NCBI RefSeq assembly: GCF_901827205.1
Contig: NZ_LR594675.1
Coordinates: 5,946,001 to 6,010,000, forward strand
DNA length: 64,000 nt
Source: Variovorax sp. PBS-H4
GTDB lineage: Bacteria > Pseudomonadota > Gammaproteobacteria > Burkholderiales > Burkholderiaceae_C
Reading direction: 5' to 3'
Positions 51,513 through 60,929 of the stretch are shown piece after piece (the stretch's first letter is position 1; the number at the start of each line of letters is the position of its first letter). Made by a program: the position numbers and the translations under genes. The notes beneath the pieces are model-generated. The model was not told where the DNA came from. It saw nothing but the letters and a program-made list of their open reading frames with translations, and did not search any database.

Positions 51513-52480
51513 GACAGGAGCGGGTCATAGACAAATACAAGATAGATATTCAATACACCAGTTGTCACGGCGTATATCAAGGATGTCCATCGCACCACCC
51601 GGTACTCTGAAACCGAAGCTCTGACCACATATACCAGCAGGAACATCGACAGCAATTCGCGGAATCGCGAAGCGAGCACCGAATGTTCCACCAACCCGAA
51701 ATGAAATGCTGCGCCGATCGCCACCCCCAGGGCGCAATATTTCATCGCGACGTCGCTCTTGCCCCACATACCGAGCATAAACATGAAGAATATTAAATCC
51801 ACCAAATAAGGCAAGGGAACCAAAGTCGCGCCCCCCACGCCGTCATAGGTCTCGAACACGCTAAAGAATCCTGGAAGCACAGAAATAAAAAAATTCTTCG
51901 AAATTTCAATAACAGCGAATCCAAAGATTGCTAGCGCGACAACTCGAATCCGGGTCAAGTTTCTTGCGAGATACACAAACAGGAAAACAACCGCAGAATA
52001 ATGAAACAGTGCAGCGACTGCCAGCATCACCACTTCTTTCAGCTCCGCCCTGTCACTCTCCTTTCTTGCAAATACAAAAAAGGCTATCGAAAAAGCACAC
52101 GCTGCACGCAGCACCGTTACTTCGAACAGGACAAAGTATCGGGTAAAAAAATAAAAGCTAAAGACGAGAAATGTGAACCAATAACTCCTGCTCGAGGATA
52201 TGGACAAGTACTTCAAGAAAACAATAGCCCATACAATCAGCCCGTATATCAGATTGGGACTTGAGGTCAACAATCCGAACAAATAAACGGATAGGAAAAA
52301 GCCGGGTTCGAACCTGGAGGCAAGATCGAGTCCGTTGTGGGACTGGAGCACATGACTGAAATAGAAGATGTAGTTTTCATAATCCCTGCTTGTGCCGAGA
52401 AGTTCGTAGCTCACTACGACCGCGCAGCCGAGCGCAATTGCGGCAGATGAGATCAAGGAACGGACGGAGCTCCTGTTCAT
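51509..52480 (-). CDS. EpsG-family polysaccharide polymerase (Wzy-like)
   Basis: A 323-residue, very hydrophobic protein with about nine or ten helices. SRDYENYIFYFSHVLQSHNG, then FEPGFFLSVYLFGLLTS, is the EpsG motif (RDYxxY and EPGF), a Wzy-like family that joins repeat units in the periplasm. The gene is visibly richer in A and T than its neighbours, as is usual for horizontally shuffled wzy genes. Start ATG 52480 is fixed by the ATGA overlap with the flippase; an open upstream extension overlaps the flippase and is rejected. Confidence 0.85.
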   Translation of the reverse strand: MNRSSVRSLISSAAIALGCAVVVSYELLGTSRDYENYIFYFSHVLQSHNGLDLASRFEPGFFLSVYLFGLLTSSPNLIYGLIVWAIVFLKYLSISSSRSYWFTFLVFSFYFFTRYFVLFEVTVLRAACAFSIAFFVFARKESDRAELKEVVMLAVAALFHYSAVVFLFVYLARNLTRIRVVALAIFGFAVIEISKNFFISVLPGFFSVFETYDGVGGATLVPLPYLVDLIFFMFMLGMWGKSDVAMKYCALGVAIGAAFHFGLVEHSVLASRFRELLSMFLLVYVVRASVSEYRVVRWTSLIYAVTTGVLNIYLVFVYDPLLS

Positions 52481-53745
52481 CGCCGAGCCACATTCCAGCA
52501 GGCCAATGCAGCCGCATCGAGGAGCATTCGACCGACCCACGCCCAGGCGGCGCCAACGACGCCGTACCGATCCACCAGCAGAAGCAGCGCACAAATGAAA
52601 AGGGGGAGCTCGATCAGGTGCAACCGGGCGCTGATGTCAGGTCTTCCTCGTGCATGGAGCAGCGCGTAGAACATCGATCCGATCGCGTTCGCAAAAACGC
52701 CAAGACACAGGATCTGTCCAACCTTGATGGATGCCGGATCCAGGTTTCCCTGAATCCAGGGAGGAAGCAGCAACGGCAGCAACACGGCCAATGCAATGCA
52801 AACCAGCGCCATGAGGCCTCCTACGCGCCTCAGCCACTTGCGGAAATAGGGCTGCCATTGATCGGGCTTCTCCCGAATCGTTCGACTCAGGCCAGGGAAC
52901 ATCACGGACGTCACCGCGCCCACCAGAATCAGGCTCTGGACCACGACTTCGTAGGGTAAGACGTAGGCACTTACCGCAGCAGCCGAGAGCGCGGAGGCAA
53001 TCACGAAGCGGTCGGCCTGAACCAGGACCGGACTCACGATGCTGCTCACCGTGACCCAGCCGCCGAACGCGAAAAGGGATCTCGCAATACCCGGCGAATA
53101 CGAACCGATCCTCCGCGGATGGTGAAGGGATTCCAGGCAAGAAATAGCCAGACGGCGGAAGACGAGAAGCGCCAGGAGCCGGCTTGCCACCAATGTCAGA
53201 ACGAGCCACGGAAGACTCGGCGTGAAGAGAGCCACCACATAGGGGCCGCCGAAGTTGACGATGCCCAATCCCACACGCAGAAGGTTCACTCCCATGAAAC
53301 GCAGAAAGGCTTCGTTCATGCCTTTGTAGGTGGCAGTCATGGCTTGTGCAGGCAACGCCACGGCAAGCAGCAGCAAGGCGTTTGTGATCTCGCCAGGGGG
53401 AGTGCTCTCGACTCGTATCCAGGAACCAGCCCCGGTCCAAGCCAGCACTGCAATCAGGAAGCCGCCTGCCAACCCGGCCATCAGCGTCATTCGCCCCGCG
53501 GTTGCGAGCACATCCGGAATGAGCGCGAGGTTGGTCTCGCCGCGCAGTTGAGACACCTTTTGCGTCAGAGCGCGCCCAATTCCGAGATCCAGGGCACCTG
53601 CATAGCCGATCAACCCCCAGGCCAGCGCCAGCAAGCCGAAGCGCTCGTGTCCCAGCTTCTCGATCAGCAGAGGAACGGTAAAGACTGCCACCACCAAAGG
53701 AAGGGCCAAGCCGCCAACGTTCCATGCAAGGTGGGACATGCGCAT
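52477..53745 (-). CDS. Oligosaccharide flippase (Wzx-like)
   Basis: A 422-residue membrane protein with about 12 helices and the polysaccharide biosynthesis/Wzx layout: NVGGLALPLVVAVFTVPLLI, RFGLLALAWGLIGYAGALDLGIGRALTQKV is the family hallmark. It moves undecaprenyl-linked repeat units across the inner membrane. Start ATG 53745 (MRMSHL) or 53739. It begins 11 bases after the epimerase stop and overlaps the polymerase as ATGA. Confidence 0.87.
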   Translation of the reverse strand: MRMSHLAWNVGGLALPLVVAVFTVPLLIEKLGHERFGLLALAWGLIGYAGALDLGIGRALTQKVSQLRGETNLALIPDVLATAGRMTLMAGLAGGFLIAVLAWTGAGSWIRVESTPPGEITNALLLLAVALPAQAMTATYKGMNEAFLRFMGVNLLRVGLGIVNFGGPYVVALFTPSLPWLVLTLVASRLLALLVFRRLAISCLESLHHPRRIGSYSPGIARSLFAFGGWVTVSSIVSPVLVQADRFVIASALSAAAVSAYVLPYEVVVQSLILVGAVTSVMFPGLSRTIREKPDQWQPYFRKWLRRVGGLMALVCIALAVLLPLLLPPWIQGNLDPASIKVGQILCLGVFANAIGSMFYALLHARGRPDISARLHLIELPLFICALLLLVDRYGVVGAAWAWVGRMLLDAAALACWNVARR

Positions 53746-53756
53746 GTCAGGCCTGA

Positions 53757-54779
53757 TCAGCTCTGCTTCACGTACCAGGTGAGTGCCTCCGGCACGCCCT
53801 CGGCAACGGTATGTGTTGGGGCGTACCCCAGCAAAGTACGAGCCTTGCTGATATCTGCCTGGCTGTGGCGAACGTCGCCGGCCCGGAACTCCCGATATAC
53901 CGGCCGTGCACAGGCTGTGACCCCTTGCGCCTTCAGGCCCTCGCGCAAGAGCTCGAACAATGCAGCCAAGGACGTACGGCCACCCACGGCCACGTTGTAG
54001 ACCTGATTCTTCGCGGCCTGGTCTTCAGTCGTGGCTGCCAACAGATTGGCCTGCACGACATTGGCCACATAGCAGAAGTCGCGACTGGTTTGGCCGTCGC
54101 CGTTGATGTAGACGGGCTCGCCCCTCAGCATCGCCGCCGCCCACCGCGGAATGACTGCCGCATATGCGCCGTTTGGATCCTGACGTCGGCCGAACACATT
54201 GAAGTAACGCAAACCGACGGTGTCGAATCCGTAGCACCGCGAGAACACTTCGGCGTAAAGCTCGTTCACATACTTGGTCACCGCATAGGGACTCAGCGGC
54301 TTGCCGACGAATTCCTCCACCTGAGGCAGTGAGCGGCGATCGCCATAGGTGCTGCTGCTGGCGGCATAGGTGAAGCTCTTGACCTCCGCATCGCGCGCTG
54401 CCTCCAGCATATTGAGGAAGCCGGTAATGTTGACGCCGTTCGTGGTGATCGGATCAGCCACACTGCGTGGAACACTGCCAAGAGCGGCTTGGTGCAATAC
54501 ATGCTGCACGCCTTCGCATGCATGCCGGCAATCACCCGCCTCGCGGATGTCCGCCTGCAAAAATCGAAAGTTATCCCACTGCGCCGGCGTCACCAGGCCT
54601 TGCACCTGCTCCAGGTTGCGACGATGGCCGGTCGAGAAGTTGTCGATGCCAACGACGCGCTGCCCAAGCTTGAGCAGGGCCTCGAGCAGATTGCTGCCGA
54701 TAAAGCCTGCGACGCCGGTGACGAGCCAGGTCCGAGGGTCCGTGGCAAGGCGCGCCTGCAACTGCGCGTAGGCGATCAC
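53757..54779 (-). CDS. UDP-GlcNAc(A) C4-epimerase, WbpP/TviC type
   Basis: A 340-residue extended SDR. WLVTGVAGFIGSNLLEALL binds NAD, ASSSTYGDRRSLP and PYAVTKYVNELYAEVF carry the Ser/Tyr/Lys triad, and the TSRDFCYV motif belongs to the WbpP/TviC/WbgU group. Paired with the dehydrogenase it makes UDP-GalNAcA, in the TviB/TviC or WbpO/WbpP order. The start is a GTG at 54779 with a weak AGGCGG box; the annotated open frame extends another 33 codons upstream into the dehydrogenase region and is rejected. Confidence 0.86.
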   Translation of the reverse strand: MIAYAQLQARLATDPRTWLVTGVAGFIGSNLLEALLKLGQRVVGIDNFSTGHRRNLEQVQGLVTPAQWDNFRFLQADIREAGDCRHACEGVQHVLHQAALGSVPRSVADPITTNGVNITGFLNMLEAARDAEVKSFTYAASSSTYGDRRSLPQVEEFVGKPLSPYAVTKYVNELYAEVFSRCYGFDTVGLRYFNVFGRRQDPNGAYAAVIPRWAAAMLRGEPVYINGDGQTSRDFCYVANVVQANLLAATTEDQAAKNQVYNVAVGGRTSLAALFELLREGLKAQGVTACARPVYREFRAGDVRHSQADISKARTLLGYAPTHTVAEGVPEALTWYVKQS

Positions 54780-54792
54780 GAATTGCCGCCTG

Positions 54793-56163
54793 TCACAGCC
54801 GTGCGTCCGCGACGCCCGGCGGGAGCACACCCTTGACGTCGAACAACACGGCCCCCGGTTGGGCCAAGGCCTTGACACCAGCTTCTCCGAGCGCGATGAA
54901 CTGGCGGTGGCTCACGGCAAGGATCACGGCTGCATATTGGCCGGACGCCGGGATCTCGCTCAAACAACTCAGACCATGCTCGTGCTCCGCCTCGGCCAAG
55001 TCAATCCAGGGGTCGAACACGCTCACCTGCATGTTGTAGCCCTGAAGGGTTCGAACCAGGTCGATCACCTTGGTGTTTCGCACATCGGGGCAGTTTTCCT
55101 TGAAACTCAGTCCCAGCACCAGCACCTTGCTGTTGAGTACCGGCAGGTTCTTGCGCAGCATGAGCTTGACGACTTCGTCGGCCACATGAATGGCCATGTG
55201 GTCATTGATGCGGCGGCCCGCCAGGATCACCTGGGGGTGATAGCCCACTTGCTCGGCCTTGTGCGTCAGATAGTACGGGTCCACCCCGATGCAGTGCCCG
55301 CCTACCAATCCAGGCCTGAAGGGCAAGAAATTCCACTTGGTGCCTGCAGCCTGCAGAACCTCCAACGTGTCGATCCCGAGCTTGCGGAAGATGAGGCTCA
55401 GCTCGTTCATCAGAGCAATATTGAGATCCCTCTGGGTGTTCTCAATCACCTTCGCCGCTTCGGCTACCTTGATGCTGCTGGCCTTGTGAGTACCGGCGCT
55501 GATGATCTGCCCATACAGTTGGTCCACCGCATCGGCCACGTCGGGCGTGCTGCCGCTGGTCACCTTCTTGATGGTCGACAGGCGGCGCTCCTTGTCACCT
55601 GGATTGATCCGCTCCGGGCTATAGCCGCAGAAGAAGTCGAAGTTGAACTTCTTGCCCGACACCCTCTCGAGCACCGGCACGCACACCTCCTCGGTCGCGC
55701 CGGGATAAACCGTCGACTCGTAGACGACGATCGCGCCACTGGGCATGACGCGGCCCACGGTCTCGGTCGCAGCGATCAAGGCGCTGAGGTCGGGCCTGTT
55801 CGCAAGATCTACGGGCGTGGGCACGGTGACGATGAAGACCCGGCATCCCGCGATGTCCTTGATGCAACTGGTGAAGCGAAGCTTGCTCGCCGCGCGCAGC
55901 TCGGCCGGGCCGACTTCGAGTGTCGCGTCCCTCCCGGACTGCAGTTCGGCAATGCGCGATGTATTGATGTCGAATCCGACGACCGTTCGCACCTTGCCAA
56001 ATTCCGCGGCAAGCGGCAGGCCCACATAGCCGAGGCCTACGATGGCGATCGCTTCGCTGTCGGCAATCAGCGCGCGTGCCGCCTCGAGGATCGCAGGCTC
56101 GTCGGCAACCGCGCGTCCACCGCAGGCCACGTCGAGCATTTCATCCGGTAGATGTCTCATCAT
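54793..56163 (-). CDS. Nucleotide-sugar 6-dehydrogenase, WbpO/TviB type
   Basis: A 456-residue enzyme that oxidises UDP-GlcNAc or UDP-GalNAc to the uronic acid with two NAD+. IAIVGLGYVGLPLAAEFGK is the NAD site, FCGYSPERINPGD and KVIENTQRDLNIALMNEL are family blocks, and the catalytic Cys is C291 in GGHCIGVDPYYL. Two ATG codons in a row start it; GGAGGGG lies 11 bases before the first. Following epimerase gene completes UDP-GalNAcA synthesis, a common capsule sugar. Confidence 0.9.
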   Translation of the reverse strand: MMRHLPDEMLDVACGGRAVADEPAILEAARALIADSEAIAIVGLGYVGLPLAAEFGKVRTVVGFDINTSRIAELQSGRDATLEVGPAELRAASKLRFTSCIKDIAGCRVFIVTVPTPVDLANRPDLSALIAATETVGRVMPSGAIVVYESTVYPGATEEVCVPVLERVSGKKFNFDFFCGYSPERINPGDKERRLSTIKKVTSGSTPDVADAVDQLYGQIISAGTHKASSIKVAEAAKVIENTQRDLNIALMNELSLIFRKLGIDTLEVLQAAGTKWNFLPFRPGLVGGHCIGVDPYYLTHKAEQVGYHPQVILAGRRINDHMAIHVADEVVKLMLRKNLPVLNSKVLVLGLSFKENCPDVRNTKVIDLVRTLQGYNMQVSVFDPWIDLAEAEHEHGLSCLSEIPASGQYAAVILAVSHRQFIALGEAGVKALAQPGAVLFDVKGVLPPGVADARL

Positions 56164-56226
56164 TTTCTTGGTTTCCCCTCCAACGAGTGGCTACGGGGTT
56201 CGCTCCCCTGTAAAAAAACGGCTGAA

Positions 56227-58446
56227 TCAGTACCGATAGTCGACATAGCGGTACGCCCCGTGCTTCGCACCCCCGTATCGACGCCTGGTCGTGTCGAGGT
56301 CGTTGAAGATCACACCGTTGACCGTGACGCCGGCACCAAGCAGTCGCTTGGCCGATTCCTGCAGCTCGCCTTGAGTGCTGGCCCCTGCCCGGGCCACCAG
56401 GAAAACTGCGCCTGCCATCGGTGCGAGGATGGCGGTGTCGGACGCTGCCAGGACCGGCGGGGTATCGACGATGACCCAGTCGTAGTGCCTGGCGACCTGT
56501 TGCAGCAATGCCTGAACCAAAGGCTTCATCAGCAGTTCGGCCGAATTCGGCGGCAACACCCCGGTCGACAGAAAATCCACATTGGGTGCTATAGCGCGAT
56601 GCAGCACCTTGTCCCATTGCAAGCCGCCGCAGATGACCTCGCTCAGGCCTTCCTTGCGGTTCACGCCGATGTCGTGGTTCAAGCGACCTTTGCGCAGATC
56701 ACCATCGATCAACAGCACCTTCTTGTCGGCTGCACCAAGGACGGCCGCCAGGTTGGCGCTGACAAAGGACTTGCCCACGCCCGGCGTCGGGCCGCTGATC
56801 AGGATGATGTTGGTGGCCGAATCCAGCATGGTGAACTGCAACGCCGTTCGAAAGCTTCGAAGGCTTTCCACCACTGGGTCCTGAGGATTCGCCGTGGCGA
56901 GCAGCGGGCGTCTCGCGGCGGACTTGCTGGCTTCACGCAAAAGCTTCGCCTGCGCATCGGAATGCGGCACGGTCGCGAATACATGCAGTCCGGTACGTTG
57001 CTCGATCTCGGTCGGGTCCTTGAGGCCTGGCCGCAGACTGTTGCGCACACAAGCCATTGCCAAACCAGCCAACAGGCCAAGAGTGGCTGCAAGCACGACC
57101 GATAAAGCGCGCAAGGGCTTCGCCGGCTTTCTCGGCGTGGCGGCCGTATCCACGATGCGCACGTTCGCAACCTTGCCTTCCTTCACCAGGCGCAGTTGCT
57201 GGGCGTTGTCGAGCAGCTTGAGGTATAGCTCGCTGTTGACCTTCACGTCTCGCGTGAGGCTCAGGAGTTCCTGCTCTACGTCGGGGAGCGTCTTGACGCG
57301 CTTGTTCAGTTTGTCCAGCTCGCCTTGGAGGCCAGCGATCTGCGCGTCGATCGTACGGATGCTGTAGTGTTCCGCGGTGTAGCGTGCGCGCAGTTCCTTG
57401 CGCTTCTGCTGCAGCTCCACCATGCTGGTCTGCAGCTTGACGGCCTCCTCCAGGATCAGCTTACCCTCCGCATCCAGGTCGAAGGTGCCCTTGCGATTGC
57501 GGAACTGGCTGAACTTGGTCTCGGCCGCCTCCAGCTGCCCGCGTACTTCAGGGAGGAAGCCGCTCAGGAAGGTCAGCGACTTGTCCGCCTCGGCGACCTT
57601 GCGTTCGACGTTCTGTCTTACGTACAGCGTGCCGATCTCGTTGAGCACGCGGGCAATTTCGCGAGGGTCTCCGCCTTCGAGGCTGGCTCGGATCACGCCA
57701 GACTGCTTGCCTTCTTCCACGATCACGAGGTCTTTTTGAAGCTGCTCGATGACTTCCAGGCGGACATAGCGCGTGAGATTGAATTCGGCGCCTGGCTTGC
57801 CCTCTGCCGCACCCACCAGCAGCAGGCCTTGCCGGCCATCTACCGAGAACGCGAGCGGCTGTCCAATTCGCTGCGCGCCCAAACGCTCGTCGTCGGGCGA
57901 CAGCAGCTCATAGCCGTGAGCGGTCAGCCGTACACGAAAGCGTGCTCCTTCCAGCGCTTCAGGCACCTCGAAGCGATCCACGCGCAGCGACTCGTTGCCA
58001 GTCACATAGCCCGACAGCATCAAGAAGCCGGGGTCGGAGGGTTCGCTTGCATGACGTGCCAGCCAGGGTCCGAAGATCGGGAGGTATCTCGGGCTCACCT
58101 CCACGTCGAGCCCCAGGTTCTCCACGGTCTGCCCGAGCACCAGCCGCGAGCGCAGGATCTGCATCTCCGCCGATGCCGGGGAGCGGATGTCGAACAGGCT
58201 GGCAGCGTCGCCCAGCAACGTGCCAGCCCCGCCTTTGCTTTCTTCCACTTGCACCATGGTGCTGGCTCGATAGATGGGCGTGGCGAGCAACGCATAGGCC
58301 ACGCCGAACACGAGACCGAGCACCGTCACCCCTGCAATGAGCCATCGGTTGTCGAGAACGACATCGAGCAGCTCGAGCAGGCTGATCTCGTCTTTCGCCC
58401 GCGTTAGCAGCGGGGCGTTGGCAGTGACGGGCGTAGGTATGTTCAT
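56227..58446 (-). CDS. wzc: Polysaccharide co-polymerase/tyrosine autokinase (Wzc-like)
   Basis: A 739-residue protein. An N-terminal helix (LIAGVTVLGLVFGVAYALL), Wzz domain, long periplasmic coiled coil, second helix (LSVVLAATLGLLAGLAMAC), then a BY-kinase: Walker A GPTPGVGKS (K559), A' VLLIDGDLRKG and B WVIVDTPPVL. A tyrosine-rich tail (AYRYVDYRY) is the autophosphorylation cluster, shorter than in E. coli Wzc. It sets chain length and export with Wza, and Wzb dephosphorylates it. Coupled to wzb by ATGA; 63 bases to the next gene. Confidence 0.92.
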   Translation of the reverse strand: MNIPTPVTANAPLLTRAKDEISLLELLDVVLDNRWLIAGVTVLGLVFGVAYALLATPIYRASTMVQVEESKGGAGTLLGDAASLFDIRSPASAEMQILRSRLVLGQTVENLGLDVEVSPRYLPIFGPWLARHASEPSDPGFLMLSGYVTGNESLRVDRFEVPEALEGARFRVRLTAHGYELLSPDDERLGAQRIGQPLAFSVDGRQGLLLVGAAEGKPGAEFNLTRYVRLEVIEQLQKDLVIVEEGKQSGVIRASLEGGDPREIARVLNEIGTLYVRQNVERKVAEADKSLTFLSGFLPEVRGQLEAAETKFSQFRNRKGTFDLDAEGKLILEEAVKLQTSMVELQQKRKELRARYTAEHYSIRTIDAQIAGLQGELDKLNKRVKTLPDVEQELLSLTRDVKVNSELYLKLLDNAQQLRLVKEGKVANVRIVDTAATPRKPAKPLRALSVVLAATLGLLAGLAMACVRNSLRPGLKDPTEIEQRTGLHVFATVPHSDAQAKLLREASKSAARRPLLATANPQDPVVESLRSFRTALQFTMLDSATNIILISGPTPGVGKSFVSANLAAVLGAADKKVLLIDGDLRKGRLNHDIGVNRKEGLSEVICGGLQWDKVLHRAIAPNVDFLSTGVLPPNSAELLMKPLVQALLQQVARHYDWVIVDTPPVLAASDTAILAPMAGAVFLVARAGASTQGELQESAKRLLGAGVTVNGVIFNDLDTTRRRYGGAKHGAYRYVDYRY

Positions 58447-58922
58447 TCGCAATGGACGGCAGGCTGCCGTGGCAGAACGAGGCTGCGTTCCAGCTCGCGA
58501 ATGCGCCGCGCCCACGCGGCGACGCCGGCGGCGACATCGATGCAGGCGGCTTCGAAGGTCTTTCGGGGCTTGCGGTACGGGTCAGCGATGTCGAAGCCTG
58601 CCGCTTCACCCAGCCTGAACACCTTTCCCCATACCTGCGGGTATCTCCGCCTGAGCTCGGCGGCGTGGCGCTGCTCCATCACCAGGATGAGCTCGGCGGC
58701 CCGGCACATCGCAAAGGTCACGTGCTGCGCGCGGTGGGCTGAAAGATCGAGGCCTCGCGCCGCCGCGAACTCGATCGCCATGGGATCGGCGGGAGCACCC
58801 ACCGGCGCGGCCAGGCCCGCCGACCTGATCGTCTTGCCAGGAAGCTCATGCGCCAGCAGCGCCGCAGCGACGGGGCTGCGGCAAACGTTGCCCGAGCACA
58901 GGACCAGGATATGTCGTGTCAT
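58443..58922 (-). CDS. wzb: Low-molecular-weight protein-tyrosine phosphatase (Wzb-like)
   Basis: A 159-residue phosphatase with the P-loop CSGNVCRSP: C9 nucleophile, R15, and the acid Asp in FDIADPYRKP. It removes phosphate from the tyrosine tail of Wzc, cycling its oligomer state. Overlaps both wza and wzc by ATGA, the standard wza-wzb-wzc group. The C-terminus (RSLVLPRQPAVHCE) is slightly longer than in E. coli Wzb (147). Confidence 0.93.
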   Translation of the reverse strand: MTRHILVLCSGNVCRSPVAAALLAHELPGKTIRSAGLAAPVGAPADPMAIEFAAARGLDLSAHRAQHVTFAMCRAAELILVMEQRHAAELRRRYPQVWGKVFRLGEAAGFDIADPYRKPRKTFEAACIDVAAGVAAWARRIRELERSLVLPRQPAVHCE

Positions 58923-60052
58923 TTGACGTTGTTGGCCACGTTGACCACCTGCGCACTCGGAAGGATCAGGCTGACGACGCGGTTCCAGCGCACCAGGGCC
59001 ACGGGATCGACATAGACGACATCGCGCGCCTTGAGTTCGAACCCTTCCGCCAGCGCGTAAGCCACCGGGGTGCTCGCATCGAGATGGAAGATCTGAACCG
59101 AGCCGGCTGCACCGGCGCGCACCACATAGATCTGCTGCGGATTTCCCGTCGTGGTGCTGACACCGCCCGCTTCGCCCAGCGCCTGGTTGAGCGTGAGTCG
59201 CCCGTTGCGCAGGGGCTGGGCGACCGGACGCGTGACCTCACCCATTACATAGACCTTTGCGTCCTCGCGACTGAGGACCCGCACCAGGTCGCCGGCGGCC
59301 AGGAGGATGTCGTTCGGATTGACGCCCAGGGCCGTCAACCGTGGCAGGTCGACCACGGTGCTCGTGCCGCTGCGCGAGACGCTGACGGAAGAGCGATCGG
59401 CCTCGGCTGTGAAGCCGCCGGCTCGGTGGATCGCCTCCGGCAAGGTCATCGGGATGTCGTTGACGGCTTGCAGGCCTGGCGCGCGCACCTCACCATCGAC
59501 ATACACGCGGCCAGCCCGGTAGGACTGGATGCGGACCGTGACCTTCGGCTCGCTGAAATACTTGGCCAGACGTGCGACCAGGCGGTCGCGCACTTCTGAT
59601 TCTGTGAGTCCGGCGACCTTGAAACTGCCCACATAAGGAAACTGGATCGTCCCGTCCGCGCCCACGTTGTAGCCATTGCTGACGGGAGAGCCGGTGATGG
59701 CGTCGGTGGTAAGGGAACCTGCAGGCGCGAGCACCAGGTCCGGGTGGTCCCACACGACGATGTTCAAGATGTCGCCGCTGCCGATCCGGTACGGCTGCGC
59801 GACACCGAAAAGGCGCTTGACATCCGAGCCCACCACAACGTTGGCTTGAGCCGCCCGCTGGCTGCGGATCAGTTCGGAGGTGATGCTCTGCAGTGCCCCG
59901 GGCGGCGGCGGATCGGCAGCATCGCTGGACGGGCTATCCGAACTTGCCGCCGGGGCTGAGACAGTGCCACCGAAGTTCACACCCGGTGCAACTGCGCAGC
60001 CACTCAGCACTGCGGCCGTGCAAATCAATGCGCATCGGAGGAACGGGGTCAT
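58919..60052 (-). CDS. wza: Polysaccharide export outer-membrane lipoprotein (Wza-like)
   Basis: A 377-residue protein with lipobox LSGC (Cys19) and the export domain YRIGSGDILNIVVWDHPDL. Two SLBB repeats follow (GRVYVDGEVRAPGLQAV; AKVYVMGEVTRPVAQPL), and the C-terminal ALVRWNRVVSLILPSAQ matches the amphipathic barrel helix of Wza. It forms the octameric exit channel. First gene of the locus; its promoter must lie within 60053-60226, where I could not pick a convincing site. The Ser/Asp/Pro linker (residues 30-52) is extra. Confidence 0.93.
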   Translation of the reverse strand: MTPFLRCALICTAAVLSGCAVAPGVNFGGTVSAPAASSDSPSSDAADPPPPGALQSITSELIRSQRAAQANVVVGSDVKRLFGVAQPYRIGSGDILNIVVWDHPDLVLAPAGSLTTDAITGSPVSNGYNVGADGTIQFPYVGSFKVAGLTESEVRDRLVARLAKYFSEPKVTVRIQSYRAGRVYVDGEVRAPGLQAVNDIPMTLPEAIHRAGGFTAEADRSSVSVSRSGTSTVVDLPRLTALGVNPNDILLAAGDLVRVLSREDAKVYVMGEVTRPVAQPLRNGRLTLNQALGEAGGVSTTTGNPQQIYVVRAGAAGSVQIFHLDASTPVAYALAEGFELKARDVVYVDPVALVRWNRVVSLILPSAQVVNVANNVK

Positions 60053-60226
60053 CGCTGCTGTCGTTAAGGGTTGTAGCCAAGCGATGCGTATGGTGCTGAA
60101 GAGTCATCGTTGGAAACAATTGCCGCGACAATTCATCAGGATCTGCGCAACCTGCGCGCGCTCTTTCCTCCACTGCTGCACGAAGCCGGGCCCCTGCTGA
60201 GACTCGATCGCCCGAAGGGGCGCAAT

Positions 60227-60258
60227 AAAAAAGGCGCAGGGCCGTCAAGCCCTGCGCC
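60227..60258 (-). terminator. Rho-independent terminator of ssb
   Basis: On the minus strand a perfect 10-bp stem (GGCGCAGGGC, 60249-60258, against GCCCTGCGCC, 60233-60242) with a 6-base loop is followed by TTTTTT (60232-60227). It begins 27 bases after the ssb stop and is the clearest terminator in the window; it separates ssb from the polysaccharide operon. Confidence 0.93.
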
Positions 60259-60284
60259 TCAGAAGGCGATGTGGAAGGATCTCG

Positions 60285-60809
60285 TCAGAAAGGAATGTCG
60301 TCGTCCATGTCGTCGAAGCCGGACGAGGACTTGGCAGGTGCCTGGCGTGCAGCCGGCGAAGCGGCCGGCGCGCGCGGTGCAGCGGCCGGCGGGCGCGAGT
60401 AGCCGCCGCCCCCGCCCTGCGAAGAACCACCGCCATAGCCGCCGTCGTCGTCACCCGAGGGAGCACCCTGCCCCTGGCGGCTGCCGAGCATCTGCATCTG
60501 GTCGACGCGAATGTCGGTAGCAAATTTCTCGACGCCATCCTTGTCGGTGTACTTGCGCGTGCGGATCTGGCCCTCGACGTAGATCTGCGAGCCCTTGCGC
60601 AGGTACTGCGCGGCGATCTCGGCCAGGCGGCCGTTGAATACAAGGCGGTGCCACTCGGTGGCCTCGCGCATTTCGCCGCTCTGCTTGTCCTTCCACTTGT
60701 CGGTGGTGGCCAGGGTCACGTTGCAGATCTGGTCACCGCTCGGGAAGGTGCGGGTTTCCGGGTCGCGTCCGAGATTGCCGACGAGGATGACTTTGTTGAC
60801 CGATGCCAT
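60285..60809 (-). CDS. ssb: Single-stranded DNA-binding protein
   Basis: A 174-residue SSB. The OB fold spans residues 1-110 (MASVNKVILVGNLGRDPETR; EWHRLVFNGRLAEIA), followed by a glycine/proline/alanine-rich linker and the acidic tip DDMDDDIPF that recruits repair and replication partners. Standard length for beta-proteobacteria. Start ATG 60809. It is divergent from the ClC gene, with a hairpin terminator just downstream. Confidence 0.96.
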   Translation of the reverse strand: MASVNKVILVGNLGRDPETRTFPSGDQICNVTLATTDKWKDKQSGEMREATEWHRLVFNGRLAEIAAQYLRKGSQIYVEGQIRTRKYTDKDGVEKFATDIRVDQMQMLGSRQGQGAPSGDDDGGYGGGSSQGGGGGYSRPPAAAPRAPAASPAARQAPAKSSSGFDDMDDDIPF

Positions 60810-60929
60810 ATGTGTTGCCCCTGGGATGAGTGGACGGTAGACGGTAAACGCGACATTGTGCCGCATCGAGGCCGCCATTCGTCTTGCTGGCGAATGCCGC
60901 CAGCGCTGCTGCGAGAATGAACCGCTTCG

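Noticed and set aside
56190..56220. Terminator between wzc and the dehydrogenase
   Set aside because: The 4-5 bp stem has its A/T run on the wrong side for wzc transcription, and wzc precedes it only in the reverse order.
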